Shown in pieces: positions 1 to 9,140 of a stretch of 64,000 bases of DNA. The DNA comes from Lachnospiraceae bacterium Marseille-Q4251 (GTDB taxonomy: Bacteria > Bacillota > Clostridia > Lachnospirales > Lachnospiraceae): assembly GCA_018223435.1 (NCBI GenBank), contig JAGTTO010000001.1:3658001-3722000 (forward strand), given 5' to 3'. The notes below the pieces were generated by a model. The model was given only the letters and a program-made list of their open reading frames with translations, ran no database searches and had not been told where the DNA came from. The stretch's first letter is position 1. Every line of letters begins with the position of its first letter. A program made the translations under genes and the position numbers.

Positions 1-465
1 GGGAAAACGGGCATTGTCATTGCCCTGAACGAAACGTTTCATCCGTTTCCCTGTACCCTTCATCTGATTCCGAAGATTGTGGCCTTAGGGCTCGGCTGCC
101 GGAAAGGAAAAGAGGAGGCTGCCATCGAGGAGGCAGTCCTGGAAGCTCTTTCCCGGAACCGCCTTTCCATCCACAGCCTGATGGGAGCGGCCAGCGTCGA
201 TCTCAAGGCGGAGGAACCGGGGATTTTGGCTTTTTGCGAAAAGTACGGACTGGATTTTCAGACCTATTCTGCGGAGGAGCTCTCCGAAGCGGAAGGAGAT
301 TTTATCCCCTCGTCCTTCGTGAAAAACGTGGCCGGGGTGGATAATGTGTGCGAGAGAAGCGCCGTTCTTTTGAGTGACGGCGGAAAACTTATACAGAAAA
401 AAGCAGCGGGAAACGGCGTCACCGTGGCGCTGGCTGTGAAAGAATGGAGCGTTGAATTTGAGTAA
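1..465 (+). CDS. cbiG: Cobalt-precorrin-5A hydrolase CbiG, 3' part (cut by window start)
   Basis: The open frame runs from base 1, so only the C-terminal part of the protein is visible. CbiG opens the delta-lactone of cobalt-precorrin-5A and releases acetaldehyde in the anaerobic corrin pathway. The visible part contains the CbiG C-terminal domain signature around residues 27-36 (ALGLGCRKGK), followed by the fold holding FIPSSFVKNVAGVDNVCE and a final beta strand GVTVALAVKEW. A GTG at 79 is in frame but lies inside the conserved domain, so it is not the start. The end overlaps the next gene. Identification rests on the motif and on position directly before cbiH; the N-terminus lies outside the window. 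Confidence 0.9.
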   Translation, partial: GKTGIVIALNETFHPFPCTLHLIPKIVALGLGCRKGKEEAAIEEAVLEALSRNRLSIHSLMGAASVDLKAEEPGILAFCEKYGLDFQTYSAEELSEAEGDFIPSSFVKNVAGVDNVCERSAVLLSDGGKLIQKKAAGNGVTVALAVKEWSVEFE

Positions 466-1198
466 GATCTATGTGGTGGGCATTGGCCCGGGAGAATATG
501 AACAGATGACGATGCGGGCAGCCAACGCCCTGTCATCCTGCGATACGATCGTTGGTTATACGGTTTATGTGGATCTGGTGAAGGCGCATTTTGCAGACAA
601 GGAATTCCTCACCACTCCCATGAGAAAGGAAGTGGACCGCTGCGTCCTGGCCTTCGAGGAGGCGAAAAAAGGAAAGACCGTGGCGATGATCTGCAGCGGA
701 GACGCCGGCGTTTACGGCATGTCCGGCCTGATGCTGGAGATCGGCGTGGACTATCCAGAGGTGGAAGTCGAGGTGATCCCCGGCGTGACGGCGGCGACAG
801 GCGGAGCAGCAGTGCTCGGCGCGCCCCTGATTCACGATTTTGCCCTGATCAGCTTAAGCGACCTTCTGACCCCTTGGGAAAAAATCGAGAAGCGGCTGCT
901 TCTGGCCAGCGAGGCGGACTTTGTCATCTGCCTTTACAATCCCTCCAGCCATAAGAGAAAGGATTACCTCCAGAAAGCCTGCGATCTCATGCTTCAGCAC
1001 AAGGCTCCGGAGACCGTCTGTGGTCTGGTGCAGAACATCGGCCGGGAAGGCGAGACGTATCGCATTTTGACCTTACAAGAGCTTCGGGATACCCAGGTGG
1101 ATATGTTTACCACAGTTTTTGTAGGCAACTCCATGACAAAAGAGATCAACGGAAAGATGGTTACTCCGAGAGGGTACAGACATGGAAAAGAAGAGTAA
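458..1198 (+). CDS. cbiH: Precorrin-3B / cobalt-factor III C17-methyltransferase CbiH
   Basis: SAM-dependent methylase that methylates C17 and contracts the macrocycle ring in anaerobic cobalamin synthesis; cytosolic. The N-terminus shows the tetrapyrrole methylase signature IYVVGIGPG, followed by CSGDAGVYGMSG and EVIPGVTAATGGAAVLGAPL, all typical of the CbiH/CobJ family. Length (about 246 residues) is normal. I chose TTG 458 because GGAG at 446-449 lies 8 bases upstream. TTG 452 is in frame but only 2 bases from that site. The gene overlaps cbiG by 8 bases and the next gene by 17, which suggests translational coupling. Confidence 0.92.
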   Translation: MSKIYVVGIGPGEYEQMTMRAANALSSCDTIVGYTVYVDLVKAHFADKEFLTTPMRKEVDRCVLAFEEAKKGKTVAMICSGDAGVYGMSGLMLEIGVDYPEVEVEVIPGVTAATGGAAVLGAPLIHDFALISLSDLLTPWEKIEKRLLLASEADFVICLYNPSSHKRKDYLQKACDLMLQHKAPETVCGLVQNIGREGETYRILTLQELRDTQVDMFTTVFVGNSMTKEINGKMVTPRGYRHGKEE

Positions 1199-3173
1199 GA
1201 TTCTGATTTTTGCAGGAACGACGGAAGGACGGGAGCTGGCAGAATTTCTGAGTGAAAGAGAGGTCGAGGCCGAGATTTCCGTGGCGACGGAGTACGGTGA
1301 GACCCTTCTCTCACCCGGACCTTTCCTGAAAATTCATCAGGGACGGATGGAAGAGGGCGAAATGGAAGCTTTTTTCCGGGAGGAAGAGATCGGAACCGTG
1401 GTGGATGCAACCCACCCTTACGCGGTGGTGGTTTCGGAAAATATCCGTGAGGCCTGTACCCATACCGGCACCGAGTACATCCGCCTCTTGAGAGAGCAGA
1501 GTACAGACACGGCGGACTGTATTTTCGTGGAGGACACGGCGGGAGCCGTGGAGTATCTGAAACAGACGGAGGGCAACGTGCTTCTGACGACAGGAAGCAA
1601 GGAGCTGAAAGCCTTCACGGCTCTTCCGGATTTTGAAAAACGCCTCTATGCCCGGGTGCTTTCGACACCGGAGGTGGCTACAATGGCGGCTTCCCTGGGG
1701 TTCGTGGGAAAACACCTCATCTGCATGCAGGGACCCTTCAGCAAAGAGCTGAACACCGCGATGCTGAAGCAGTTTGACGCGGCTTATCTGGTGACAAAAG
1801 ACTCCGGTAAAGTGGGTGGTTTTGAGGAAAAGCTTCTCTCCGCCAGAGAAGCCGGAGCCAAAGTCATTCTCATCGGCCGGCCGAAGGAGCCGGGCACCGA
1901 AGGAAAATCCTTCCTTGAGGTGAAGCATCTTCTGATGGAGCGCTATGCCATTCCGGCGAAAAGGGCGATCAGCCTCATCGGCATCGGCATGGGAAATCCG
2001 GCAAACCGGACGCTGGAGGCAGAGCGGGCCATCCGGGAGGCGGATGTGCTCATCGGCGCGGGACGGATGCTGGAGGAGACCGACAGCTATGGCAAACCGA
2101 AATTTGTCTCCTACCGGCCCACGGAGATCCGGGATTACGTCTACGCTCATCCGGAGTATGAGAGAGTGGCGATTCTTCTCTCCGGGGATGTGGGCTTTTA
2201 CAGCGGAGCCAAGAAGCTCTACGAAGCCTTTGAAGGGGAGAAGATCGAGGTCTATTCCGGCATTTCCTCCGTGGTCTATTTCTTAGGGAAGCTTCATCTT
2301 GCGTGGGAGGATGTCTGTCTCATGAGCGTCCACGGAAGAAAGCAGAACCTGATCGGAGCCGTCAAGCGGAACCGAAAGGTTTTTGCCCTGGTGGGTGAAA
2401 AAGATGGCATCGCGAAGATCTGCGACAAGCTTCTCTCTTATGGAATGGATGAGGTGAAAATCTATGTGGGCGAGCGCCTTTCCTATCCGGAAGAACAGAT
2501 CACGGAAGGAACGCCGGAGAGTCTGAAAGGACAGCTTTTTGATCCTCTCTCCGTGGTGCTTCTGGTCAACGAAACGCCGGAAAAACTCACGACCCACGGT
2601 CTTTCCGACGATGTATTTCTCCGGGCAAAGGTACCGATGACGAAGCAGGGCATACGGAGCATTTCTCTTTCCAAGCTGGCTCTTGAGGAAGATTCCATCT
2701 GCTGGGATGTGGGAGCCGGAACCGGTTCCGTTTCGGTCGAGATGGCAAGACAGTGTCCGAGAGGCGAGGTCTGGGCCATTGAGAAAAAGGATGAAGCGGT
2801 AGAACTTCTGGAGGAAAACCGGCGGAAATTTGCCCTCGACAACCTGACGATCGTTCCGGGGCTGGCGCCGGAGGCCTTAAAGGAGCTGCCTGCGCCGACC
2901 CATGTGTTTATTGGCGGTTCCTCCGGCAATCTGATTTGCATTATGGAGGCGGCTCTTGAGAAAAATCCGAGGGTGCGGTTTGTCATCAATGCGATCGCGC
3001 TGGAGACCGTGGCAGAAGCTCTGGAAGCTTTGAAAAGTCTTCCAGTGACGGACAGCGACATTGTGACGGCCATGATCGGAGAGTCAAAAGAGATCGGAAG
3101 GTACCATATGATGATGGGGCAGAATCCGGTCTATGTGATCTCCTGCACCGGAAAGGGGGAGGAAGATGAGTAA
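1182..3173 (+). CDS. cbiJET: CbiJ-CbiE-CbiT trifunctional fusion (cobalt-precorrin-6A reductase / C5,C15-methyltransferase / C12 decarboxylase)
   Basis: One 663-residue protein carries three consecutive corrin-ring enzymes. Residues about 5-255 are CbiJ/CobK reductase, with the nucleotide-binding start ILIFAGTTEGRELAEFL and VDATHPYA. Residues about 262-465 are a CbiE methylase (SLIGIGMGNPANRTLEAERA, VLLSGDVGFYSG). Residues about 475-663 are CbiT, a class I methyltransferase with SAM motif WDVGAGTGSVSVEMA and a PMTKQGIRS lead-in. CbiE-CbiT fusions (CobL type) are well known; adding CbiJ at the front is less common. The fusion would keep labile intermediates on one chain, which is inference. 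The gene starts inside cbiH and overlaps cbiA by 8 bases. Confidence 0.93.
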   Translation: MEKKSKILIFAGTTEGRELAEFLSEREVEAEISVATEYGETLLSPGPFLKIHQGRMEEGEMEAFFREEEIGTVVDATHPYAVVVSENIREACTHTGTEYIRLLREQSTDTADCIFVEDTAGAVEYLKQTEGNVLLTTGSKELKAFTALPDFEKRLYARVLSTPEVATMAASLGFVGKHLICMQGPFSKELNTAMLKQFDAAYLVTKDSGKVGGFEEKLLSAREAGAKVILIGRPKEPGTEGKSFLEVKHLLMERYAIPAKRAISLIGIGMGNPANRTLEAERAIREADVLIGAGRMLEETDSYGKPKFVSYRPTEIRDYVYAHPEYERVAILLSGDVGFYSGAKKLYEAFEGEKIEVYSGISSVVYFLGKLHLAWEDVCLMSVHGRKQNLIGAVKRNRKVFALVGEKDGIAKICDKLLSYGMDEVKIYVGERLSYPEEQITEGTPESLKGQLFDPLSVVLLVNETPEKLTTHGLSDDVFLRAKVPMTKQGIRSISLSKLALEEDSICWDVGAGTGSVSVEMARQCPRGEVWAIEKKDEAVELLEENRRKFALDNLTIVPGLAPEALKELPAPTHVFIGGSSGNLICIMEAALEKNPRVRFVINAIALETVAEALEALKSLPVTDSDIVTAMIGESKEIGRYHMMMGQNPVYVISCTGKGEEDE

Positions 3174-4641
3174 AAACAATACTCCGCGCTTTCTTCTGAC
3201 CGCGCCGAAAAGCGGCAGCGGAAAGACCCTTGTGACCTGCGGAATCCTGGCGGCTTTAAGAAAACGGGGGCTTCGGGTCTCCTCCTTTAAATGCGGCCCG
3301 GACTACATCGACCCCATGTTTCATTCCCGGGTGCTGGGAGCGAAATCCCGGAATCTTGATACCTTTTTTACCGATGAGGAGACGACCCGTTATCTGATGA
3401 AGCGGGGAGCCGAGGATACGGATATCTCCGTGGTGGAAGGCGTCATGGGCTACTATGACGGTCTGGGCGGTATCGACACGAAGGCCAGCGCCTATGATCT
3501 GGCGGCAGTGACGAAGACACCGGCAGTTCTGATCGTGGATACTCGCGGTATGAGCCTTTCCGCACTGGCAGAGATCAAAGGTTTTCTTACCTATAAGAAA
3601 GAGAGCCATATCAAAGGTGTGATCCTGAACCGCATGTCCCCGATGCTCTATCCGGAGGTGAAAAGCCGGGTGGAGGAGGAACTCGGCATCCGGGTTTTTG
3701 GCTATGTGCCGAAGCTTACGGAGCTGAATCTGGAGAGCCGTCATCTGGGGCTGGTGCTCCCGGATGAGGTAAAAGAGCTCTCCGAGAAATTTGACCATCT
3801 GGCGGAGATGCTGGAGAAATCGTTGGATATCGACGGACTGATTGAGCTGGCGGGGGAGACGGAAAAATTGGAGGTTGCCGACAGAAATGCTGACAGCCGG
3901 AACCCGGCAGTTTCAACGGAAACAGAGGAGGATGCAGGACTTCCGGCAACCTTGAAAAAAATTCTCTCCTCCCCGGAAGTCGCTAGCGTCTGTGTCCACA
4001 GGCCCCGTATCGCCGTGGCCAAGGACGAAGCCTTCTGCTTTATCTATGAAGATAATCTGGGTCTCTTAAAAGAACTGGGAGCAGAAATCACCTTTTTCTC
4101 CCCTCTCCACGACAAACATTTTCCCGAAAACTGCGACGGCCTTCTTCTCTACGGTGGCTATCCGGAGCTTTCCGCACGGGAACTCTCAGAGAACGTCTCC
4201 ATGAGACAGGAAATCCGGGATCGCCTGAAAAACGGCTTCCCCTGTCTGGCGGAGTGCGGTGGTTTCATGTATCTTCACACCACAATGGAGGATATGGAAG
4301 GGAACGCCTGGGAGATGGCGGACGTCATCGACGGAAGGGCTTATAAGACGGAAAAACTGGGGCGTTTCGGCTACATCGAGCTCACGGGAAATGCGGAGGA
4401 CAGAAAATTCCTGGGACAGGACGTCGGTGTCTTGAGAGCCCATGAGTTCCACTATTTTGACAGCACTTCCTGCGGGACCGATTTCCATGCGAAAAAGCCC
4501 TTAAGAAAGCGTTCCTGGGACTGCATTCATGGAACTGAGACTCAGCTGTTCGGTTTCCCGCATCTTTATTATTACAGCAATCCGGCGCTGGCCCTGGAAT
4601 TTTTGGAAGCCTGTGTCCGTCAAAGGAGTAAAAACGTATGA
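3166..4641 (+). CDS. cbiA: Cobyrinic acid a,c-diamide synthase CbiA
   Basis: ATP- and glutamine-dependent amidase that amidates the a and c carboxylates of (cobalt-)cobyrinic acid. The N-terminal dethiobiotin-synthetase-like domain has the P-loop APKSGSGKTLVTCG and FKCGPDYIDPMFH. The C-terminal class I glutamine amidotransferase domain has the nucleophile region CLAECGGFMYLH and the HEFHYFD histidine. The linker at about residues 240-270 is longer and more charged than usual (near ETEKLEVADRNADSRN). Start ATG 3166 overlaps the preceding stop (GATGAG) with a GGAGGAAG ribosome site. The end overlaps cbiB by 4 bases (ATGA). Confidence 0.95.
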   Translation: MSKNNTPRFLLTAPKSGSGKTLVTCGILAALRKRGLRVSSFKCGPDYIDPMFHSRVLGAKSRNLDTFFTDEETTRYLMKRGAEDTDISVVEGVMGYYDGLGGIDTKASAYDLAAVTKTPAVLIVDTRGMSLSALAEIKGFLTYKKESHIKGVILNRMSPMLYPEVKSRVEEELGIRVFGYVPKLTELNLESRHLGLVLPDEVKELSEKFDHLAEMLEKSLDIDGLIELAGETEKLEVADRNADSRNPAVSTETEEDAGLPATLKKILSSPEVASVCVHRPRIAVAKDEAFCFIYEDNLGLLKELGAEITFFSPLHDKHFPENCDGLLLYGGYPELSARELSENVSMRQEIRDRLKNGFPCLAECGGFMYLHTTMEDMEGNAWEMADVIDGRAYKTEKLGRFGYIELTGNAEDRKFLGQDVGVLRAHEFHYFDSTSCGTDFHAKKPLRKRSWDCIHGTETQLFGFPHLYYYSNPALALEFLEACVRQRSKNV

Positions 4642-5600
4642 TATCACTATTGGCCCTTCTGGCGGGCTTTTTACTGGATCTTCTCATCGGGGATCCGCAT
4701 TTTCTCTATCATCCCGTGCGGCTGGTAGGGGCGTTGATTTCTTTCCTGGAGAAAGTGATCCGGAAAATTTTCCCGAAAACGGAAAAAGGCGAGCTGGCCG
4801 GCGGCACTCTCATGGCAGTCCTTGTTATGGCCGTGACGACGGCGGTGCCGGCGCTGCTTCTCTATTTTGCAGGCCTCTGGTGCGTCCAGGCGAGATTTGT
4901 GGTGGAGATGATCCTCTGCTACTGGCTTCTTGCCACCAAGTCTCTGAAGGATGAGAGCATGAAGGTCTATGACAAGCTGGCAGCAGGCGACCTTGAGGGA
5001 AGCCGCTATGCCGTCTCAATGATCGTGGGCCGGGACACGGCGGTGCTGGATGAAAAAGGCGTGACCAAGGCGGCGGTAGAGACCGTGGCGGAAAATACTT
5101 CCGACGGCATCATCGCCCCGATGCTTTTCATGGCGATCGGCGGGGCTGTTTTCGGCTGGTTCTACAAATCCATCAATACCATGGACTCCATGGTGGGCTA
5201 CAAGAACGACAAGTACCTGTATTTTGGCCGTTTTGCGGCGAAGCTGGACGATGTGGTGAATTTCATCCCGGCCCGGCTTTCTGGCATTCTCATGGTGCTG
5301 GCCTCCGGTTTTATAGGCCTTGACCGGGCAAACGCCTGGAAGATTTTCAAGCGGGACCGGAAGAATCACGCCAGCCCCAATTCCGCCCAGACCGAAGCCG
5401 TCATGGCGGGAGCTCTTCGGGTGCAGCTGGCAGGAGATGCCTGGTATTTTGGAAAACTCTACAAGAAACCCACGATCGGGGACGATTTAAGACCAGTGGA
5501 GTACGAGGATATCAAGAGAGCCAACCAGCTTCTCTATGCGACGGCGCTCCTGTCACTGCTGGTATTTTCCCTCGTGAAGTTTCTGGTGCTCTGGGCATAA
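4638..5600 (+). CDS. cbiB: Adenosylcobinamide-phosphate synthase CbiB
   Basis: Integral membrane protein that attaches the aminopropanol arm to cobyric acid, giving (adenosyl)cobinamide or its phosphate. Hallmarks are the first membrane helix LLALLAGFLLDLLIGDPHF, then HPVRLVG, and the conserved central region AVETVAENTSDGIIAPMLF with NTMDSMVGYKNDKY. At 320 residues with about 4-5 hydrophobic segments it matches the family. The ATG overlaps the cbiA stop (ATGA). Downstream cobD would supply the aminopropanol phosphate donor, so adjacency fits function. Confidence 0.95.
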   Translation: MISLLALLAGFLLDLLIGDPHFLYHPVRLVGALISFLEKVIRKIFPKTEKGELAGGTLMAVLVMAVTTAVPALLLYFAGLWCVQARFVVEMILCYWLLATKSLKDESMKVYDKLAAGDLEGSRYAVSMIVGRDTAVLDEKGVTKAAVETVAENTSDGIIAPMLFMAIGGAVFGWFYKSINTMDSMVGYKNDKYLYFGRFAAKLDDVVNFIPARLSGILMVLASGFIGLDRANAWKIFKRDRKNHASPNSAQTEAVMAGALRVQLAGDAWYFGKLYKKPTIGDDLRPVEYEDIKRANQLLYATALLSLLVFSLVKFLVLWA

Positions 5601-5613
5601 AAAGGAGAAAAGA

Positions 5614-6654
5614 ATGAAAAAACATAAGCATGGCGGAGATATATATTCAAGAAACATAGAGATGGATTATTCTGCCAACATCAGCCCTTTGGGGATTCCG
5701 AAGCGGTCTGAAGAGGCTATCCTGGCTTCTCTGGACCGGCTGGTACATTATCCGGATGTGGAATGCCGCTCTCTCCGGGCGATGCTCTCCGAGAAGGAAG
5801 GGATTCCGGCAGATTTTATCCTCTGTGGAAACGGAGCGGCGGAGCTTATTTTTGCCCTGGCAAACGGGCTTAAACCGAAGCGGGCTCTGGTGGCCGCGCC
5901 GGGCTTTGCAGAGTATGAGCAGGCCCTTTCGGGCGCAGGCTGTGAGCTTTCTTTTTATGAATTAAAAGAAGCGCAGGGGTTTGCCTATCAGGAGGATTAC
6001 TTTCAGAACATCACGGAAAAGCTGGATATGGTTTTCCTGTGCAATCCGAATAATCCCACAGGAGGAACTGTGGACCGGGCGTTTCTGATCGCGGCGGCGG
6101 AGCGGTGCCGGGAATGTGACTGCCTGCTTGTCGTGGACGAGTGTTTCAATAAGTTTCTGGATGACGCGGAAGCGGTCACGATGAAGCCTTATCTCGAACA
6201 GTATCCGAATCTCGTGATTCTGGATGCTTTTACGAAAATATATGCGATGCCCGGCCTCCGGCTCGGTTACTGTATGACGGCCAATGAGAGAATCCGGGAA
6301 AAAATGCGCTCTGTCATGCAGCCCTGGAGCGTCTCCACGCTGGCCCAGGTGGCCGGTGAGGCTGCCCTGGAAGAAGAGTTTTATGTGTATGAAGTGCGGA
6401 CCGTGATCCGGGAGGAACGAAGCTTTCTGGAGCACGAGATGCGGAAACTGGGGCTTACGGTCTTTTCGGCGAGAGCGAATTTTATCTTTTTCAAGGCGCC
6501 GGAAGATCTGGCAGAAAAGCTGCTGGCGAAAAGCATCCTGATCCGGGACTGCAGCAATTACCGCGGCCTGAAGAAAGGATATTTCCGCATTGCGGTCCGA
6601 GGCCACAGGGAAAACGAGGCGCTGATGCGGGCTTTCGCGGAAGTCTTGAGCTGA
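5614..6654 (+). CDS. cobD: L-threonine-O-3-phosphate decarboxylase CobD (PLP, class I/II aminotransferase fold)
   Basis: PLP enzyme expected to decarboxylate threonine phosphate to (R)-1-amino-2-propanol phosphate for the nucleotide loop. The start KKHKHGGDIYSR followed by MDYSANISPLGIP is typical of CobD. Other fold-type I motifs are CNPNNPTGG, VVDECFNKF and the PLP-lysine region DAFTKIYAMPGLRLGY. Histidinol-phosphate aminotransferase is the close relative; the HGGD...SANISP start and position between cbiB and cbiP favour CobD. A ribosome site (AAAGGAGAAAAG) lies 13 bases after cbiB. Confidence 0.9.
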   Translation: MKKHKHGGDIYSRNIEMDYSANISPLGIPKRSEEAILASLDRLVHYPDVECRSLRAMLSEKEGIPADFILCGNGAAELIFALANGLKPKRALVAAPGFAEYEQALSGAGCELSFYELKEAQGFAYQEDYFQNITEKLDMVFLCNPNNPTGGTVDRAFLIAAAERCRECDCLLVVDECFNKFLDDAEAVTMKPYLEQYPNLVILDAFTKIYAMPGLRLGYCMTANERIREKMRSVMQPWSVSTLAQVAGEAALEEEFYVYEVRTVIREERSFLEHEMRKLGLTVFSARANFIFFKAPEDLAEKLLAKSILIRDCSNYRGLKKGYFRIAVRGHRENEALMRAFAEVLS

Positions 6655-6681
6655 TTTTTTTACAAAGGAAAGGAAATCGAT

Positions 6682-8205
6682 ATGGCAAAAACGATTATGA
6701 TCCAGGGCACGATGTCCAACGCCGGAAAAAGTCTTCTGGCGGCGGGCCTCTGCCGGATCTTTAAGCAGGACGGCTATAAGGTAGCGCCCTTTAAGTCTCA
6801 GAATATGGCCTTAAACTCCTTCATCACAGAGGAGGGGCTCGAGATGGGAAGAGCCCAGGTCATGCAGGCGGAGGCCGCAGGAATCAAGCCCAGTGTCTAC
6901 ATGAACCCGATCCTTCTGAAACCTACCAACGATATGGGCTCCCAGGTGATCGTAAATGGGGAAGTCCTGGGAAATATGCCGGCGAGAGAGTATTTCGCCT
7001 TCAAAAAACAGCTGATTCCGAAGGTGCAGGAGGCCTTCGACCACCTGGCAGCCGAGTATGATATCATCGTCATCGAGGGTGCGGGAAGTCCGGCGGAGAT
7101 CAATCTCAAGAAGGACGATCTGGTCAACATGGGTATGGCAAAAATGGCGAAAGCGCCGGTGCTTCTGGTGGGAGATATCGATCGGGGCGGAGTCTTTGCC
7201 CAGCTCGTCGGGACGGTGATGCTTCTCACCGAGGAAGAAAAGAAGATGGTGAAAGGTCTCGTCATCAACAAATTCCGGGGAGACAAGACGATTCTGGACC
7301 CGGGCATCGAGATGCTGGAGGATTTGGCTCACATTCCGGTGGTCGGCGTGGCTCCCTATATGCAGCTGGAGCTGGACGACGAGGACAGCCTGACGGAGCG
7401 TTTTCACGGAAGCCAGGAGACGGCTCTTATCGATATCGCCGTGATCCGGGTACCGAGAATTTCCAACTTTACGGATTTCAACCCCTTCGAGGGTATCGAG
7501 GGCGTGTCCCTCCGCTATGTGCAGAACGCGGCGGAGCTTAAGAATCCGGATATGATTATCCTTCCGGGAACAAAAAACACGATGGAGGATCTGCTCTGGA
7601 TGCGCCAGAACGGTCTGGAAGCGGCGATTCTTAAGAAAGCCGGAGCCGGAACCGTGATCTTCGGCGTCTGCGGCGGCTATCAGATGATGGGAGAGAGCCT
7701 CAAAGACCCGATGGGCGTGGAGGCGGGGGGTGAGATCCGCGGTATGGGCCTTCTGCCGATCGACACGGTTTTCGAGGGAGAAAAGACGAGAACCAGAGTG
7801 ACCGGAAGCTTTGAGGGACTTTCCGGCGTGCTGAAATCGCTAAATGGTGTCGCTATCGAGGGCTACGAAATCCATATGGGAGCCACCACGAGAAAAGAGG
7901 GCTGTCAGGCCTCCACAAAGATCTGCAACCATGCGGCTGCCGGTACGGCGGAAGAAAAGCTGGACGGAGCTTGCCATGATAACATTTATGGCACCTACGT
8001 TCACGGCGTTTTTGACAAAGAAGGCGTGGTGAAGACCATTGTCATGGCTCTGGGCGAGCGGAAAGGTATCGATATGTCTTCCGTGGCATCGATCGATTTT
8101 ACGGCCTTCAAGGAAAGTCAGTATGACAAGCTGGCCGAGGGCCTGCGGGCGCACCTTGATATGGAAAAAATCTATGAGATTCTGGAAAAGGGACTGGAGG
8201 AATAG
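6682..8205 (+). CDS. cbiP: Cobyric acid synthase CbiP/CobQ
   Basis: Glutamine-dependent amidase that amidates four peripheral carboxylates (b, d, e, g) to give adenosylcobyric acid. The N-terminal ATPase domain begins [20 protein letters not shown] with [13 protein letters not shown] and [14 protein letters not shown]. The C-terminal amidotransferase has the nucleophile [11 protein letters not shown] and the catalytic histidine in [10 protein letters not shown]. Length 507 is standard. A GGAAAGGAAA site precedes ATG 6682. cbiC starts 3 bases after its stop, so the two are co-transcribed. Confidence 0.95.
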   Translation: MAKTIMIQGTMSNAGKSLLAAGLCRIFKQDGYKVAPFKSQNMALNSFITEEGLEMGRAQVMQAEAAGIKPSVYMNPILLKPTNDMGSQVIVNGEVLGNMPAREYFAFKKQLIPKVQEAFDHLAAEYDIIVIEGAGSPAEINLKKDDLVNMGMAKMAKAPVLLVGDIDRGGVFAQLVGTVMLLTEEEKKMVKGLVINKFRGDKTILDPGIEMLEDLAHIPVVGVAPYMQLELDDEDSLTERFHGSQETALIDIAVIRVPRISNFTDFNPFEGIEGVSLRYVQNAAELKNPDMIILPGTKNTMEDLLWMRQNGLEAAILKKAGAGTVIFGVCGGYQMMGESLKDPMGVEAGGEIRGMGLLPIDTVFEGEKTRTRVTGSFEGLSGVLKSLNGVAIEGYEIHMGATTRKEGCQASTKICNHAAAGTAEEKLDGACHDNIYGTYVHGVFDKEGVVKTIVMALGERKGIDMSSVASIDFTAFKESQYDKLAEGLRAHLDMEKIYEILEKGLEE

Positions 8206-8208
8206 AAG

Positions 8209-8850
8209 ATGAAGGTAGAACTGGAAAATGTCCTTCCGAGAGACATTGAAAAAAGAAGTTTTGAGATCATCACAGAGGAACTGGGCGATACGCCGCTGAT
8301 TCCCGGAACCGAGCTGATCGTCAAGCGCTGCATCCATACGAGTGCGGATTTTGATTATGCGAAGAATCTCCGTTTCTCCGAGGGCGCGGTGGAAAAAGCC
8401 CTGAACGCCATCAAAAATGGCGCCTGGATCGTGACCGACACCCAGATGGCCAGGGCAGGCATTAACAAACGGGCGCTGGCCCGCTACGGCGGCGAGGTCT
8501 GCTGCTTCATGTCCGATGAAGATGTGGCTGCCAGAGCGAAAGCCGAGGGAACCACCCGGGCCACCGCCAGCATGGACAAGGCCCTGACCCTTGAAAAGCC
8601 CCTGATTTTCGCCGTTGGAAACGCTCCGACAGCTCTGGTCCGCCTCTATGAGCTCATCGAGGACAAGAAACTGAACCCGGAACTCATCATCGGCGTCCCC
8701 GTGGGCTTCGTCAACGTGGTCCAGTCCAAAGAACTGATCATGCACACCGATGTCCCCTACATTGTCGCCGCCGGTCGGAAAGGCGGAAGCAACATCGCTG
8801 CCTGCATTGTCAATGCACTGCTGTATATGCTCAATGATGACCGAGGATGA
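8209..8850 (+). CDS. cbiC: Cobalt-precorrin-8 methylmutase CbiC
   Basis: Moves the methyl group from C11 to C12 in cobalt-precorrin-8, yielding cobyrinate. Family features visible are the RDIEKRSFEIITEEL start, CIHTSADFDY, the substrate histidine region and VGFVNVVQSKEL near the C-terminus. At 213 residues it is full length. It is unusual that this mid-pathway enzyme is the last gene of the operon. No U-rich terminator is visible between its stop and the toxin promoter at 8870, so some read-through into the next locus is possible. Confidence 0.94.
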   Translation: MKVELENVLPRDIEKRSFEIITEELGDTPLIPGTELIVKRCIHTSADFDYAKNLRFSEGAVEKALNAIKNGAWIVTDTQMARAGINKRALARYGGEVCCFMSDEDVAARAKAEGTTRATASMDKALTLEKPLIFAVGNAPTALVRLYELIEDKKLNPELIIGVPVGFVNVVQSKELIMHTDVPYIVAAGRKGGSNIAACIVNALLYMLNDDRG

Positions 8851-8869
8851 AAAAACATAAACTAATGGA

Positions 8870-8898
8870 TTGCAATCATTAGAAGTACATGTTATATT
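8870..8898 (+). promoter_or_regulatory. Predicted housekeeping promoter of the toxin transcript
   Basis: TTGCAA at 8870-8875 and TATATT at 8893-8898 are separated by exactly 17 bases. Transcription would begin about 8905, just before the first leader hairpin. The -35 sits in a near-palindrome at 8862-8882 (CTAATGgATTGCAATcATTAG-like), which could be an operator. Confidence 0.6.
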
Positions 8899-8906
8899 GA
8901 ACGCGG

Positions 8907-8997
8907 ATAAGCATTCCCCCGCTTCAAGTGCGCGGAGCACTAAGCGGCGGGTGAGGGGGATGCTTATGTCAGTGGGAGTTGAAAGCTCCCACTGACA
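8907..8997 (+). other. Two strong hairpins in the toxin mRNA leader
   Basis: The first hairpin (about 8908-8967) pairs ATAAGCAT-CCCCC with GGGGGATGCTTAT around a one-base bulge and has nested arms CCGCTT/AAGCGG and AGTGC/GCACT. The second (8967-8997) is a perfect 12-bp stem, TGTCAGTGGGAG/CTCCCACTGACA, with loop TTGAAAG. They lie at the 5' end of the predicted toxin transcript, roughly 140-230 bases before the toxin start. I do not recognise an RNA family. They may stabilise the mRNA, take part in its folding, or be a separate small RNA. There is no protein-coding signal here. Confidence 0.55.
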
Positions 8998-9092
8998 GAT
9001 CGTGAAGAGACTGCGTTCATGAGCAAGTAGCGAAGCGGATTGCGAATGTCCGCTTTACTTCATGGGAAGTCAGAACAAACCAAGGCGGCCTG

Positions 9093-9139
9093 CCCTCTTC
9101 GGAGGGGCAACCCTCCAGACGAAAGAAAGGAGGGTTGCC
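9093..9139 (+). promoter_or_regulatory. Hairpin that masks the toxin ribosome binding site, with a competing UUCG hairpin
   Basis: GGCAACCCTCC (9106-9116) is perfectly complementary to GGAGGGTTGCC (9129-9139), with a 12-base loop. The right arm contains the Shine-Dalgarno GGAGG (9129-9133), 7 bases before ATG 9141, so folding would hide it. Immediately upstream CCCTC-TTCG-GAGGG (9093-9106) is a second hairpin with a UUCG tetraloop, and its strands could compete for the same GAGGG segments. Such occlusion is typical of type I toxin mRNAs. Confidence 0.7.
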
Positions 9140-9140
9140 A

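Noticed and set aside
7840..8940. Long minus-strand open frame over cbiP/cbiC
   Set aside because: It is antisense to two well-supported enzymes and its translation has no recognisable domain or ribosome site.
8907..8997. IS200/IS605-type end hairpins
   Set aside because: The hairpins recall transposon ends, but no tnpA/tnpB or partner end is present, and the position at the toxin mRNA start explains them better.
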